Part shown: piece after piece, positions 51,800-59,780 of the stretch | How positions within the stretch are numbered: position 1 is the stretch's first letter | How the letters are laid out: every line of letters starts with the position of its first letter | Assembly (NCBI GenBank): GCA_948469375.1 | Contig: CAOKLO010000003.1 | Location: 1 to 64,000 of the forward strand | Reading direction: 5' to 3' | Length of the DNA stretch: 64,000 nucleotides | DNA from: an uncultured bacterium | GTDB taxonomy: Bacteria; Bacillota; Clostridia; Oscillospirales; Oscillospiraceae | The notes under the pieces: generated by a model | Seen by the model: only the letters and a program-made list of their open reading frames with translations | Told to the model about the DNA's origin: nothing | Databases searched by the model: none | Position numbers and translations under genes: made by a program

Positions 51800-52851
51800 A
51801 ACTGCATCAGCGGACTATAAAAACAGCCGCAATGTTTTCCATTCTACTCTTCTTGGTTTTGAGCATAACCATGACCCTTTCCACCGCCTTTGCTGTGTTG
51901 CTGTTTCGTATCGGTTTTTTGGATTCTCAGCATCTTCTGCGGGGGCTGTTCGTTACCCCAACGGTCAGCATCGTCATTGGAACAATTTTGTTTAGGCTGA
52001 TTGGAAAACGCCCGCTAGAGCTGATCCTTGAAATCAGCAAAGCCACTCAAGAGGTGGCAAAAGGAAATTTCAATATCGAATTGAATGAGGATATACCAGC
52101 TTCTGAGATCCGGGAGATGGCCCACAATTTCAACGTAATGACCCGAGAGTTAGCTGGGACTGAAATTCTCCGAAATGATTTTATTGAAAACGTGTCCCAT
52201 GAATTCAAGACACCTTTATCGGCGATTGAGGGATACGCCACACTGCTGCAGCGCAAAGAGCTTTCCGAAGAAAAACGGACTGAATATACTCGGCGCATCC
52301 TGTTTAACACACGGCGGCTTTCCACACTGATCGGTAATATTCTACTTTTGTCGCGGCTGGAACACCAAGAGATTGAAATTCAGAGGGAGTGGTTCTCCCT
52401 GGATGAGCAACTGCGGGAGGCTATCCTAATGTTGGAACCGCAGTGGAACGGAAAACATCTTGAGTTGGATATTGACCTAGATCCAGTGGACTGTTATGCC
52501 AACCGTGATCTACTCCTACAGATTTGGCAAAACCTGCTTGGAAACGCAATTAAATTTGTCAAGCAAGCCGGAAAAATCCGTGTACTGCTCAGGAAGATAG
52601 GAACTGACATTCAAGTTGTAATCCAAGACGACGGGATTGGCATGGATCAAGCGGTACTCCAACGAATATACGAAAAATTTTATCAAGGTGATACATCCCA
52701 TAAAACAGCTGGGAATGGGCTGGGCCTTTCACTCACAAAAAGAATTGTTGACCTTCATGGCGGAAAAATTGAAGCGTCCAGCCAGGTGGGCGTGGGAACT
52801 ACGTTTGTGGTCACGCTGTCAGCACTTCCAGCTTCTGAGGAAGCACATTGA
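51796..52851 (+). CDS. HisKA sensor histidine kinase
   Basis: A 351-residue kinase with two membrane helices (about 12-38 and 53-70) and only a ~12-residue extracytoplasmic loop, then HAMP (70-122), HisKA with H135 in NVSHEFKTPLSAIEGYA, and HATPase with NLLGNAIKF, DDGIGMD and GNGLGLSLTKRIVDLHGG. Kinases with such a small loop usually sense within the membrane or through a partner ABC transporter, as in antimicrobial-peptide modules; the adjacent ABC system fits. The start overlaps the regulator stop (ATGA). Confidence 0.95.
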   Translation: MKLHQRTIKTAAMFSILLFLVLSITMTLSTAFAVLLFRIGFLDSQHLLRGLFVTPTVSIVIGTILFRLIGKRPLELILEISKATQEVAKGNFNIELNEDIPASEIREMAHNFNVMTRELAGTEILRNDFIENVSHEFKTPLSAIEGYATLLQRKELSEEKRTEYTRRILFNTRRLSTLIGNILLLSRLEHQEIEIQREWFSLDEQLREAILMLEPQWNGKHLELDIDLDPVDCYANRDLLLQIWQNLLGNAIKFVKQAGKIRVLLRKIGTDIQVVIQDDGIGMDQAVLQRIYEKFYQGDTSHKTAGNGLGLSLTKRIVDLHGGKIEASSQVGVGTTFVVTLSALPASEEAH

Positions 52852-53079
52852 GCTGTCAGCCGTTCTTGTGCCAGAGCACAGCCTGCCAGTTGCATACAAA
52901 CCATTATTTTTATTATAGTCTGGCAGTCCACTGCTGCTTGCCAGAGAAGCTGGAGCAGAACGATACCCAATATTAGGAGACGGAACGGCCAGCTAACAGA
53001 CCACATCTCGTTAAGAGACAGGCTCCAGGCTCATGCTATGGGAAAGGCTTTCTATTTAATTGCATAAGAGGCATCGCAA

Positions 53080-53124
53080 CAAATAAAGAAAACAATGCGG
53101 GGGAAGGCTGAACCTTCCCCCGCA
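53080..53124 (-). terminator. Rho-independent terminator of the mobile-element operon
   Basis: On the minus strand a perfect 12-bp stem TGCGGGGGAAGG/CCTTCCCCCGCA with a 5-base loop is followed by TTGTTTTCTTTATTTG. It lies 14 bases past the last gene. Upstream of it (52852-53079) no gene, tRNA or attachment-site repeat could be seen. Confidence 0.88.
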
Positions 53125-53137
53125 CGCTTATTCCCGT

Positions 53138-54115
53138 TTATGCCGCCTTTTGAAAGCGAATACTCTGTGCCCTCATTTGGAGCTCCTGCCCCAGGAACTT
53201 CAGCGTGGAAAATTCATCGTCCAGCCCGTCCAGCTCCCGGCGGAGCACATCCTCATAGTGCTTCTTTTTCTCCTCCAACGCCTGGATTTTCAACACCCAG
53301 CGATCCATCACCGCCGGGCTCTGACTGCCGGACTTAATGAGATAGTCCGCCCGCTCCTGGTAGGTGGCGATCTCCTTTTTCACCGCCGCATAGAATTCCT
53401 CGGTCATTTTAGACCGCTGTTTTTCATCGTCGATGATGTAAAAGCTGTTCACCATCAGCGGTGTCTCCCTGCGGTTGAGCCCGCCCAACAGCCCGATGAA
53501 CTCCTCGAACACGTCCACCTTGTCCATGTGGGTGCGGGGCACGAAGTACATATGCCCCGTGATGCTCAGCTTGGTGGCCTCCAGCCCCCGCAAATAGTTG
53601 ACACAGATGGTTTCGATCTGTTTCCGGTTGGCGCACTTCTGATAGAGCTCGAACAGCTCCTCCGCCTTGCGGCAGCAGGCCGGCACGTCGATGGCGTCAT
53701 CCGGCGCCAGGTTTTCCGCCCGGAACACGCCGTCTTTCTTATCATAGCTGATGTTCGCCAGCTTTTCGTAGTTGTTGGTACGCTGGTTCAGCGTCTCCTT
53801 CACCAGCTCCCGGGATAAAATATCGGCGCTGGTGCGCTTGTTGTCCCGGCAGTAGGCCAGGTAGATGTTGGTTTCCCCCATCGCCGTCACCGGGACGCGC
53901 TCCCGGATGTCTCCGGTGGCGGAGCGGAACGCGTCGCCCACGGACAGCCGGGTGCCGCCGGCGTAGGGGATTCCCATGTCCTCACACAGCTTGGACAGCT
54001 CCACCTTGTCCACCAGCAGGTTTGCCAGGGAGAAATAGAGGAATTTACCCAACATATGGGCTTTATCGCCTTGGGACGTTCCGATGAAATCGTGCATATC
54101 AAATACGTTATCCAT
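53138..54115 (-). CDS. Conserved mobile-element protein of unknown function
   Basis: A 325-residue protein, last gene of the element operon. The N-terminal half has NIYLAYCRDNKRTSADILSRELVKETL, and the C-terminal ~90 residues are a predicted coiled coil (about 235-315, rich in E, K, L). It resembles proteins of unknown function found next to primase and ATPase genes in clostridial elements, possibly the DUF6744 group, but this is from memory. GGAGGG precedes the ATG. No enzyme motif is seen. Confidence 0.7.
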   Translation of the reverse strand: MDNVFDMHDFIGTSQGDKAHMLGKFLYFSLANLLVDKVELSKLCEDMGIPYAGGTRLSVGDAFRSATGDIRERVPVTAMGETNIYLAYCRDNKRTSADILSRELVKETLNQRTNNYEKLANISYDKKDGVFRAENLAPDDAIDVPACCRKAEELFELYQKCANRKQIETICVNYLRGLEATKLSITGHMYFVPRTHMDKVDVFEEFIGLLGGLNRRETPLMVNSFYIIDDEKQRSKMTEEFYAAVKKEIATYQERADYLIKSGSQSPAVMDRWVLKIQALEEKKKHYEDVLRRELDGLDDEFSTLKFLGQELQMRAQSIRFQKAA

Positions 54116-54136
54116 TACTTTGCCCTCCTTATCTTT

Positions 54137-55201
54137 TTACATGACCGCCGCCCGGCTGAGAAGGTAGTCATCCACTCCCTTGTACGCCGGATCCCATGTG
54201 TATTTCGTGTATTTTAGGCCCTTGATGGCCTGTACTTCCCTCCGCATCGCCAGCACGGCGTTGCGGACATCGGGGTTCGTCATCTGATCCATGTCCATGG
54301 CCTCCACCACCTGGGTGACGCCCAAATCCTTCAGCGTGCCCTTGAGCCCGCGGATGGCGTTCACGCCGCCCACGCACACAAACAGCGTGTCATGGGCCAG
54401 GTAGCTGGCCACGTCCCCCTTCAGCGGGCCCTCCGTCAGGAAGGCTCGCTTTTGGGTGGTGTCGCCGGTGACGTGAACCCAGGAATAGCTCCGGGTGCCG
54501 TTGGGCCTATCCCGGCTGGACAGCCAGCGGTATTTCCTGCTGGGCTTATCCGCATCGTCCAGTCGGATCTTCATGCCCTGGATCAGCCCGTCCTTGCTGC
54601 GGACAGGGATCAGGAAGCCCTTCGGCCCACAAATCGTCCAGTCGCCGTAGTAGGTGCGGAACCCCGGCAGCCCCAGCAGCTCATGGCCGCTGGAACGGAG
54701 CAGGGCGGCCAAAAGCCGCCGCCCCGCGTCCGTCTCCGGCATACTGCGGTACTGATTCCGCGCGATACGCTCCTCGGACAGCCCCCGCTCCAGCAGGTTT
54801 TCCCGGTGCCGGGGCAGCAGCGTGAGATGCTCCAGCATAGAGGTATAGGCTTCGTGCCGCCGCTCCAGGGGCATGGGCTGGCGCTCTGTCTCTGTCCGGG
54901 CCTTTGCCTGCCGGGGCATGGGATAGACCTTACCCTCCCGGGTCAGCGCCTGGTATGCCTCCCGGTTGGTCACGCCCATCAGCCGGGCATACAGCGTCAC
55001 GCTGTTGCCGTGGGCGCCGCACAGGTTGCAGCGGTACAGATCCGTGCTGGTGTTCAGGCTGAGGTGATACTTTCCCGGCCCGTGGTCGTGGCAGAAGGGG
55101 CAGGTGGCCTCCACCTCCCGGTGCTTCAGCGTCCGGGAGGCGAGGGCCACACCACACCGTCTGGCCGCGTCCACGATGGGAATTTTGTCATACTGCTTCA
55201 C
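54137..55201 (-). CDS. CHC2 zinc-finger primase-like protein
   Basis: A 354-residue DnaG-related protein. The zinc finger is visible as C34-x2-C37-H38 ... C58-x2-C61. A linker follows, and a TOPRIM-like part from about 230 (AFLTEGPLKGDVASYLA; VVEAMDMDQMTNPDVRNAV) holds the acidic Mg-binding positions. The start is a GTG; AGGAGG lies 15 bases ahead, a long spacing. It probably makes primers for replication or conjugal transfer of the element and sits downstream of a Rad50-like ATPase and Rad52-like protein. Confidence 0.88.
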   Translation of the reverse strand: MKQYDKIPIVDAARRCGVALASRTLKHREVEATCPFCHDHGPGKYHLSLNTSTDLYRCNLCGAHGNSVTLYARLMGVTNREAYQALTREGKVYPMPRQAKARTETERQPMPLERRHEAYTSMLEHLTLLPRHRENLLERGLSEERIARNQYRSMPETDAGRRLLAALLRSSGHELLGLPGFRTYYGDWTICGPKGFLIPVRSKDGLIQGMKIRLDDADKPSRKYRWLSSRDRPNGTRSYSWVHVTGDTTQKRAFLTEGPLKGDVASYLAHDTLFVCVGGVNAIRGLKGTLKDLGVTQVVEAMDMDQMTNPDVRNAVLAMRREVQAIKGLKYTKYTWDPAYKGVDDYLLSRAAVM

Positions 55202-55220
55202 GGCCAGACGGGATCACCTC

Positions 55221-57029
55221 CTATGCAGCCTGCCGCTCCGCCAGGGTGATGGGCCGCACCGGCCGCACCGCCAGCGGCGTACCGCCGACGCACTTTGCCA
55301 TGATGACCTGCCCGGTGGGCCGCACGTTGTTGAGGTCGTCCACGGACTCCATGTTGTCCACGAATACCGGGTAATTGCGCCCGGTGAGCCGCTTCATCAG
55401 CTCGGACACCTCCATCCCCGCCCGGATCTTCTCGGACAGGGAGAGCCGGTCATAGCGCCGCCCGCCGTAGGTGAATTTGAACACGTCCTTCCGCTCCCCA
55501 GTAGTTTTCACCACATCGTAGAGGGAAATCTCCACCCGGTTCATCTTCAGCGCGGAGAAGGTTAGCTTCGCCCGTTCGCTCACATAGATGGCAACGTCGG
55601 CGATCAGCTTTTTCAGCGCCGTGATCTTGTCCTGGGCGGCTTTGATCTTTCCGTCAAAGTCCTCCGGCTTCTGATCCGCCGCGGCCTGGGCCGCTTTCAA
55701 ATCGGCAGCGCACTCCCGCAGTTCCTCCCGGCACTCCTTCAGCCGGGCGTACTCCACCTCAGAGAGGTTGCCGTACTCCAAGTCGGCGGTGAGCTGCTGG
55801 ATCTGGGCCCGCAGATCATTCGCCGGGCTGTCCTCGGACTTTTTTGCCTTGAGGCCGGCCAACTGCCCTTCCAGCTCGGCCACATCATCGGCCTGGAACT
55901 GGTCAAAGACCGCCCTGGCCTTCGCGTCATTTTCGTTCAGTTCATTGAGCTGGGCCCGCTGCTCCTGGCCGGCGGCAATGGTCGCCTTGCTGGACGTTTC
56001 CAGTGCCGAGCGCACCTCCACCAGCGTCTCCGCGGTGATGAGGCGGCGGCAGGTGGGGCAGGGTTCGCCAGGGATACAGGCATGGAACGCCTGCTTGTCC
56101 TGGTTGAACCGCGCGGCAAGCTCCGCCAGCCGGGCGTTGGCCTCGGCAATGGCCTGGGTGTAGGGGGACTGGTACTGCTCCGCCTTTCGGGCGGCCAGCT
56201 TCCGCTCCAGCGCCAAAATCTCAGCGTCCAGGGGAGAGTCATCCTGAGCCGCCTCATGGTAGCGGGCGCTGAGCTCCACCAGCTGCTGCTCCATGGCCTT
56301 TGTGTCCAGGCCGTCGAACCGCTTGGCCTCCAGCTCCTCCACCTCCTTGGCAAGGGCCGTGTGGCGGGCGGTCAGGGCGGCAATGCTTTGTTCCCGGTTT
56401 TCCCCCTGGGTTTCGCTCAGATCCTTCTGCCCCTGGAAGTAGATGATGGTTTCCTCCAGCTCCCGGATATCCGCCCGCTTTTTCTTCAGGTAGGTGTCCG
56501 GGGAGAGAAGCGGTTCGTTTTCCAGGGCTGCCCGGGTGGCGTCGGAGAGCTGTGCCAGCACCGCCTCATGGGAAATCAGGGGCAGGTGCCGCTCCAGCAG
56601 GTTTTTGCCGTCCTCCCCCAGCTCCTCAATGAAATAGAGAGGATTGAAGATGGACAGGAACACGTCTTTCTCGCCAAACAGCTCGGTGAGATCCATCTGG
56701 CGGATCGTGTAGCCGTCATAGAGGATGGACATGGTGCTTTTGTGCCGGGTACGGGTGAGCACATGGGCCGTGCCCGCCTCATCCACAAAGTTCATGGTGA
56801 TGGACACGTCGGGCTGGGCCTCGTTGTGCAGCCGGTCAATGCCCCGCTCCCCGAAAAAGGGGAGGCCGGTGACAGCAAAGGCGATGGCGTCGGCGATACT
56901 GGTCTTGCCCCGGCCGTTGCCGCCGGTGATGACGGTGGGATTTCCGAACACCAGGTTTGTGGGTTCCCCATAGGACTTGAACCCGGCGATGGTCATGCCG
57001 GTGATCTGAAAACTTTTGATTTTTTCCAT
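55221..57029 (-). CDS. Rad50/SbcC-like ATPase with CxxC zinc hook
   Basis: A 602-residue SMC-class ATPase. Walker A GGNGRGKTS (36-44) is near the N-terminus. Two coiled-coil arms (about 180-310 and 340-480) flank a CPTC zinc-hook motif (324-327). The C-terminal head has a signature-like LSLSEKIRAGMEVS and Walker B VFVDNMES. It is shorter than SbcC (~1000) and Rad50 (~1300). No Mre11/SbcD nuclease gene is in the window. GAGGAG precedes the ATG. Likely role: DNA tethering or end processing with the Rad52-like protein upstream. Confidence 0.88.
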   Translation of the reverse strand: MEKIKSFQITGMTIAGFKSYGEPTNLVFGNPTVITGGNGRGKTSIADAIAFAVTGLPFFGERGIDRLHNEAQPDVSITMNFVDEAGTAHVLTRTRHKSTMSILYDGYTIRQMDLTELFGEKDVFLSIFNPLYFIEELGEDGKNLLERHLPLISHEAVLAQLSDATRAALENEPLLSPDTYLKKKRADIRELEETIIYFQGQKDLSETQGENREQSIAALTARHTALAKEVEELEAKRFDGLDTKAMEQQLVELSARYHEAAQDDSPLDAEILALERKLAARKAEQYQSPYTQAIAEANARLAELAARFNQDKQAFHACIPGEPCPTCRRLITAETLVEVRSALETSSKATIAAGQEQRAQLNELNENDAKARAVFDQFQADDVAELEGQLAGLKAKKSEDSPANDLRAQIQQLTADLEYGNLSEVEYARLKECREELRECAADLKAAQAAADQKPEDFDGKIKAAQDKITALKKLIADVAIYVSERAKLTFSALKMNRVEISLYDVVKTTGERKDVFKFTYGGRRYDRLSLSEKIRAGMEVSELMKRLTGRNYPVFVDNMESVDDLNNVRPTGQVIMAKCVGGTPLAVRPVRPITLAERQAA

Positions 57030-57042
57030 GATTTGCTCCTCA

Positions 57043-57924
57043 CTATGCCGCCTGGGGCTGGATGTCCGCCACTTTGAACTTTTCCAGCATATAGTAGACG
57101 ACGGTATCCTGCTGCCTCTTTTCCAGCTTCACATCCACCAAAACGATGCCCGCGGCCAGCTCCGGGTGCTCTCCCCGGACAAAGGCGTCCAGCCTGTCCC
57201 CCTTGGAGGATTCCAGCCGCAGCTGGGTGCTGCTGGAGTTGATGCCTTTGTTGATCCTGGCTTTGCGGACAATATACGAGATGCTGTCCTTTCCCGGCTT
57301 GCCGGCGGATTTGTCCGCCGCCTTCCCGGAGGAGGTATCCCCGGGTTTTTCCTGCCCAGCGTCCGGCCTTTGGCCGTCCGGCGCGGACTCCGGCTGGGGC
57401 CGCAGGCCGCCTGCGGGGGCTGGGGTCAGGCCCAGCTTGCCCAGCATTTTTCGGTAGGCGCAGTCCATCTGTTCCTGCTGGTCTTTTTTGATGATCCAGG
57501 TCTTGCCCCGCTTTTCCACTTCTACAAACACCACGTCCATGTTATACAGCACCCGGCCGATGCCCCACTGGACGGCGGCCCGCTTCATGCTGTCGGACAG
57601 GCCGCCCTTCACGGGCTCGATGTCCGAATCCTCGGCGCCGTCCCACTTGGTGATGAAGCCTTCCCCGTAGCGGATGGAAATACCGCACAGTTGGGCTTCC
57701 TTGCCGTTGGCCCCGTGCCAGGGCTTGAAGTCGTTGTACCAGTTCTCCGGGCCCACCACATCATCCAGCCGGCCCATGATGGCCCGGTTGGTGACATAGG
57801 GGACGGCGATGCCCTTGGTTTCACCCTGGTACTCAAACGTCCTTTGCAGCCGCCATTCCAGATCCTCCGGCGCGAAGGGCATGGCCAGCTCGGCCTGAAT
57901 CTGTCTCGGGTCTTTCCGTTCCAT
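57043..57924 (-). CDS. Rad52-family single-strand annealing protein
   Basis: A 293-residue protein. Residues 15-130 match the Rad52/Sak-type fold: PFAPEDLEWRLQ, VPYVTNRAIMGRLDDVVGPENW, ISIRYGEGFITKWDGAED and VKGGLSDSMKRAAVQWGIGRVLY. A low-complexity Pro/Lys/Gly linker (about 160-205) leads to a separate C-terminal domain (about 210-293), possibly for ssDNA or partner binding. The ATG at 57924 has GGGAGG 7 bases ahead. Such proteins anneal complementary strands for phage/plasmid recombination. Confidence 0.88.
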   Translation of the reverse strand: MERKDPRQIQAELAMPFAPEDLEWRLQRTFEYQGETKGIAVPYVTNRAIMGRLDDVVGPENWYNDFKPWHGANGKEAQLCGISIRYGEGFITKWDGAEDSDIEPVKGGLSDSMKRAAVQWGIGRVLYNMDVVFVEVEKRGKTWIIKKDQQEQMDCAYRKMLGKLGLTPAPAGGLRPQPESAPDGQRPDAGQEKPGDTSSGKAADKSAGKPGKDSISYIVRKARINKGINSSSTQLRLESSKGDRLDAFVRGEHPELAAGIVLVDVKLEKRQQDTVVYYMLEKFKVADIQPQAA

Positions 57925-57928
57925 GCCA

Positions 57929-58606
57929 TTACCTCCCATTCATAAAGGCGTTCAGCGTTTTGCCGTCCTCCACCAAAATATCAGAGTAGTAGAAGCCGGG
58001 GGATTTGTCCTTCATCAGCTCCAGCAGATCCCGGTACCCGGCGTGGGGCCGGTTATGCGCGGCCATGAAGTAGTCGTTGTTGTTGGGCAGCCGAAGGATG
58101 TACCCCATCAGCGTGTGGAGCCTGAACGGGTCTGGGTAGGCAGGCAGGGCGTTGTTCCCGGTGCAGATCTGCCCGTTCTCACAGTTGACGTTGGAAAATG
58201 GGTAGTGATATGTGGGTGTGTCCGGGGTCAGCAGCTCATCCTTCACCACGCACAGCCGGCACTTGCCCACCTTGCCCGTTTTGGCCAGATGCTGGAAGGC
58301 AAACACCAGCCGGGGAAGGGGAAAATGGAGATATTCCGTGCCGTAATAGCTGATGTCGGCGTACAATTCCGGGTATCGGATGAAGTAGGTGGTATTTACC
58401 TCCTCCAGAATGGCCGCGACGCAGCCCTCCGGCAGCAGGCCGGTGGCCCGGGCCTTTTCGTCATACCGGCTGCCCAGGATACAGGCGGCCAGGGCTTCCG
58501 GCGAAATGTTCTTGCGGGCGACTACGCCGCCCTCCTTTTGCTGTTCCAGCGCGATCTCCAGCCGCTCGGGCGAAATGCGCAGGACGATATCGCCATTGCA
58601 TCCCAT
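57929..58606 (-). CDS. E2-like protein (Prok-E2_D / PRTRC protein B family)
   Basis: A 225-residue protein whose second half matches the prokaryotic E2 family D, known from the PRTRC (ParB-related, ThiF-related) cassette as protein B. FPLPRLVFAF (about 95-104), LTPDTPTYHYPFSNV and GQICTGNNALP are the key pieces; C148 in ICTGN is the presumed thioester cysteine. GGAGG precedes the ATG. A ThiF/E1-like C-terminus is encoded at the upstream end of the same gene run. Assignment rests on motif recognition; no ubiquitin-like protein or JAB peptidase is visible in the window. Confidence 0.75.
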   Translation of the reverse strand: MGCNGDIVLRISPERLEIALEQQKEGGVVARKNISPEALAACILGSRYDEKARATGLLPEGCVAAILEEVNTTYFIRYPELYADISYYGTEYLHFPLPRLVFAFQHLAKTGKVGKCRLCVVKDELLTPDTPTYHYPFSNVNCENGQICTGNNALPAYPDPFRLHTLMGYILRLPNNNDYFMAAHNRPHAGYRDLLELMKDKSPGFYYSDILVEDGKTLNAFMNGR

Positions 58607-59170
58607 TCAAGCCGCCTCCTTTGTCTCAGTTTCCTGTTCCATGCCCAGCGCGCGGCGGAGCCGCCGAACCTGGTATTCCAGCGTGCAGCGGACATCCGCC
58701 ATGGCTCCGGGCAGTCCCTGGATCCCGCAGAACTCTATCCCGGACAGGAACACCAGCCGCTTGCGGCCATGCCCGGTGTCACAAATGCGAAAATCATAGT
58801 CGTAAATGTAGTAGCCATCCAAACAGCCCTCCAGGTCGAACGCGCGCAAGACGTCTGTGACGGCCTCATGCCGCAAATCGCTCTCACCTGGCGCAGCGCC
58901 GCACGCCGTCTCGTACTGTGCCAGCAGGCGGCAGAATTCATCCATTAGGGGGTCAAAGATAACGATGGTGTCTATTTCATTTTCCTGATTCCAGTATCCC
59001 GTGTAATCAGGAAAAACACAGCCGACCGCTTCCCACGCAAAATCGTAGAACTCCTCCCGGCCCAGATCGTAACTGCCGCACCGTTCGAGAAACGGTTCCA
59101 GAAAACCATTGTCCGCCAGACGCTTGGCGGTGCACAGAATCTGGAATACATTGTCGTCCAATATATCCAT
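58607..59170 (-). CDS. Unknown mobile-element protein
   Basis: A 187-residue acidic protein (YYIYDYDFRICDTGHGRKRLVFLSGIEF; later EYQVRRLRRALGMEQE) with no recognised family. The ATG at 59170 is preceded by GAGGTG with a short 4-base spacer and overlaps nothing but the end of the previous gene's ribosome region. It is directly followed by the E2-like gene with no gap, suggesting coupling. Function unknown. Confidence 0.7.
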   Translation of the reverse strand: MDILDDNVFQILCTAKRLADNGFLEPFLERCGSYDLGREEFYDFAWEAVGCVFPDYTGYWNQENEIDTIVIFDPLMDEFCRLLAQYETACGAAPGESDLRHEAVTDVLRAFDLEGCLDGYYIYDYDFRICDTGHGRKRLVFLSGIEFCGIQGLPGAMADVRCTLEYQVRRLRRALGMEQETETKEAA

Positions 59171-59178
59171 GGCGCACC

Positions 59179-59472
59179 TCAACAAAATTGCCGGGCAGAG
59201 CGAGCGACAGGCGCGATGGCGCCGATGCGCTCCGCCGTCTGCCCCAAAGCCTGGGCAATCCGATATACGGCGTCGTTGTATTCAGCCAGCGCCGAAATGT
59301 CGTCTTCGTCAAAGGCGCCGTAGTCGATGGCGCGCAAGGGTACTGGCTCCCCCCGCAAAAGGGGGAGAAGCACCTGGCTTATCAAATACTCGTTGCAGCT
59401 GGCCTGGGGCAAAACCGTCCCCTCCTGTTCCAGTATCAGCCGCATGACCAGCAGATCCAAGTCCAGCTTCAT
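59179..59472 (-). CDS. Small unknown mobile-element protein
   Basis: A 97-residue mainly helical protein (MKLDLDLLVMRLILEQEG). No known domain. GAGGGGGTGG precedes the ATG. It lies in the tight element operon between two other small genes; lack of a toxin- or antitoxin-like partner argues against a simple toxin-antitoxin pair. Confidence 0.65.
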   Translation of the reverse strand: MKLDLDLLVMRLILEQEGTVLPQASCNEYLISQVLLPLLRGEPVPLRAIDYGAFDEDDISALAEYNDAVYRIAQALGQTAERIGAIAPVARSARQFC

Positions 59473-59484
59473 GCCGCCACCCCC

Positions 59485-59769
59485 TCAGTAGTCGCTGGGG
59501 AGCAGGACGGTGGTGGCGGAGCGGTCGGATTCCGTGATGATCCAGAACTTTACGTTGTCCTGGGTATGGTAGACAGAGAACAGCCTGTCGCCATTGAGCA
59601 GAGCTTCCTCGTTGAGCTCCCCGTCCGACTGGCACACATCGCCCCAGTCGCCCTGCAGGTGCCGCTTGATGGCGGCGTCTACCTCCATGTGGGGAAGCAC
59701 ATCCTTCGCGTTGCGGGTGATCATCAATCTGCCCGGATGGAACCGGGGGTTTACAGCAATTACACTCAT
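59485..59769 (-). CDS. Small protein widespread on plasmids and integrative elements
   Basis: A 94-residue protein of a family common on bacterial plasmids and integrative elements. HLQGDWGDVCQSDGELNEEAL, DRLFSVYHTQDNVKFWIITESDRS and the end TTVLLPSDY are its hallmark segments. AGGAGG precedes the ATG. Function is unknown; its presence supports the plasmid/ICE nature of this region. Confidence 0.8.
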   Translation of the reverse strand: MSVIAVNPRFHPGRLMITRNAKDVLPHMEVDAAIKRHLQGDWGDVCQSDGELNEEALLNGDRLFSVYHTQDNVKFWIITESDRSATTVLLPSDY

Positions 59770-59780
59770 AAAGAATCCTC

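Noticed and set aside
52852-53079. Attachment site or tRNA at the edge of the mobile module
   Set aside because: No tRNA cloverleaf or convincing direct repeat was seen. A CTGCCAG/CTGGCAG inverted pair is too short to support a claim.
58607-59472. Toxin-antitoxin pair formed by the two small unknown genes
   Set aside because: No toxin fold or antitoxin DNA-binding motif is seen, sizes are atypical, and both sit within a continuous element operon.
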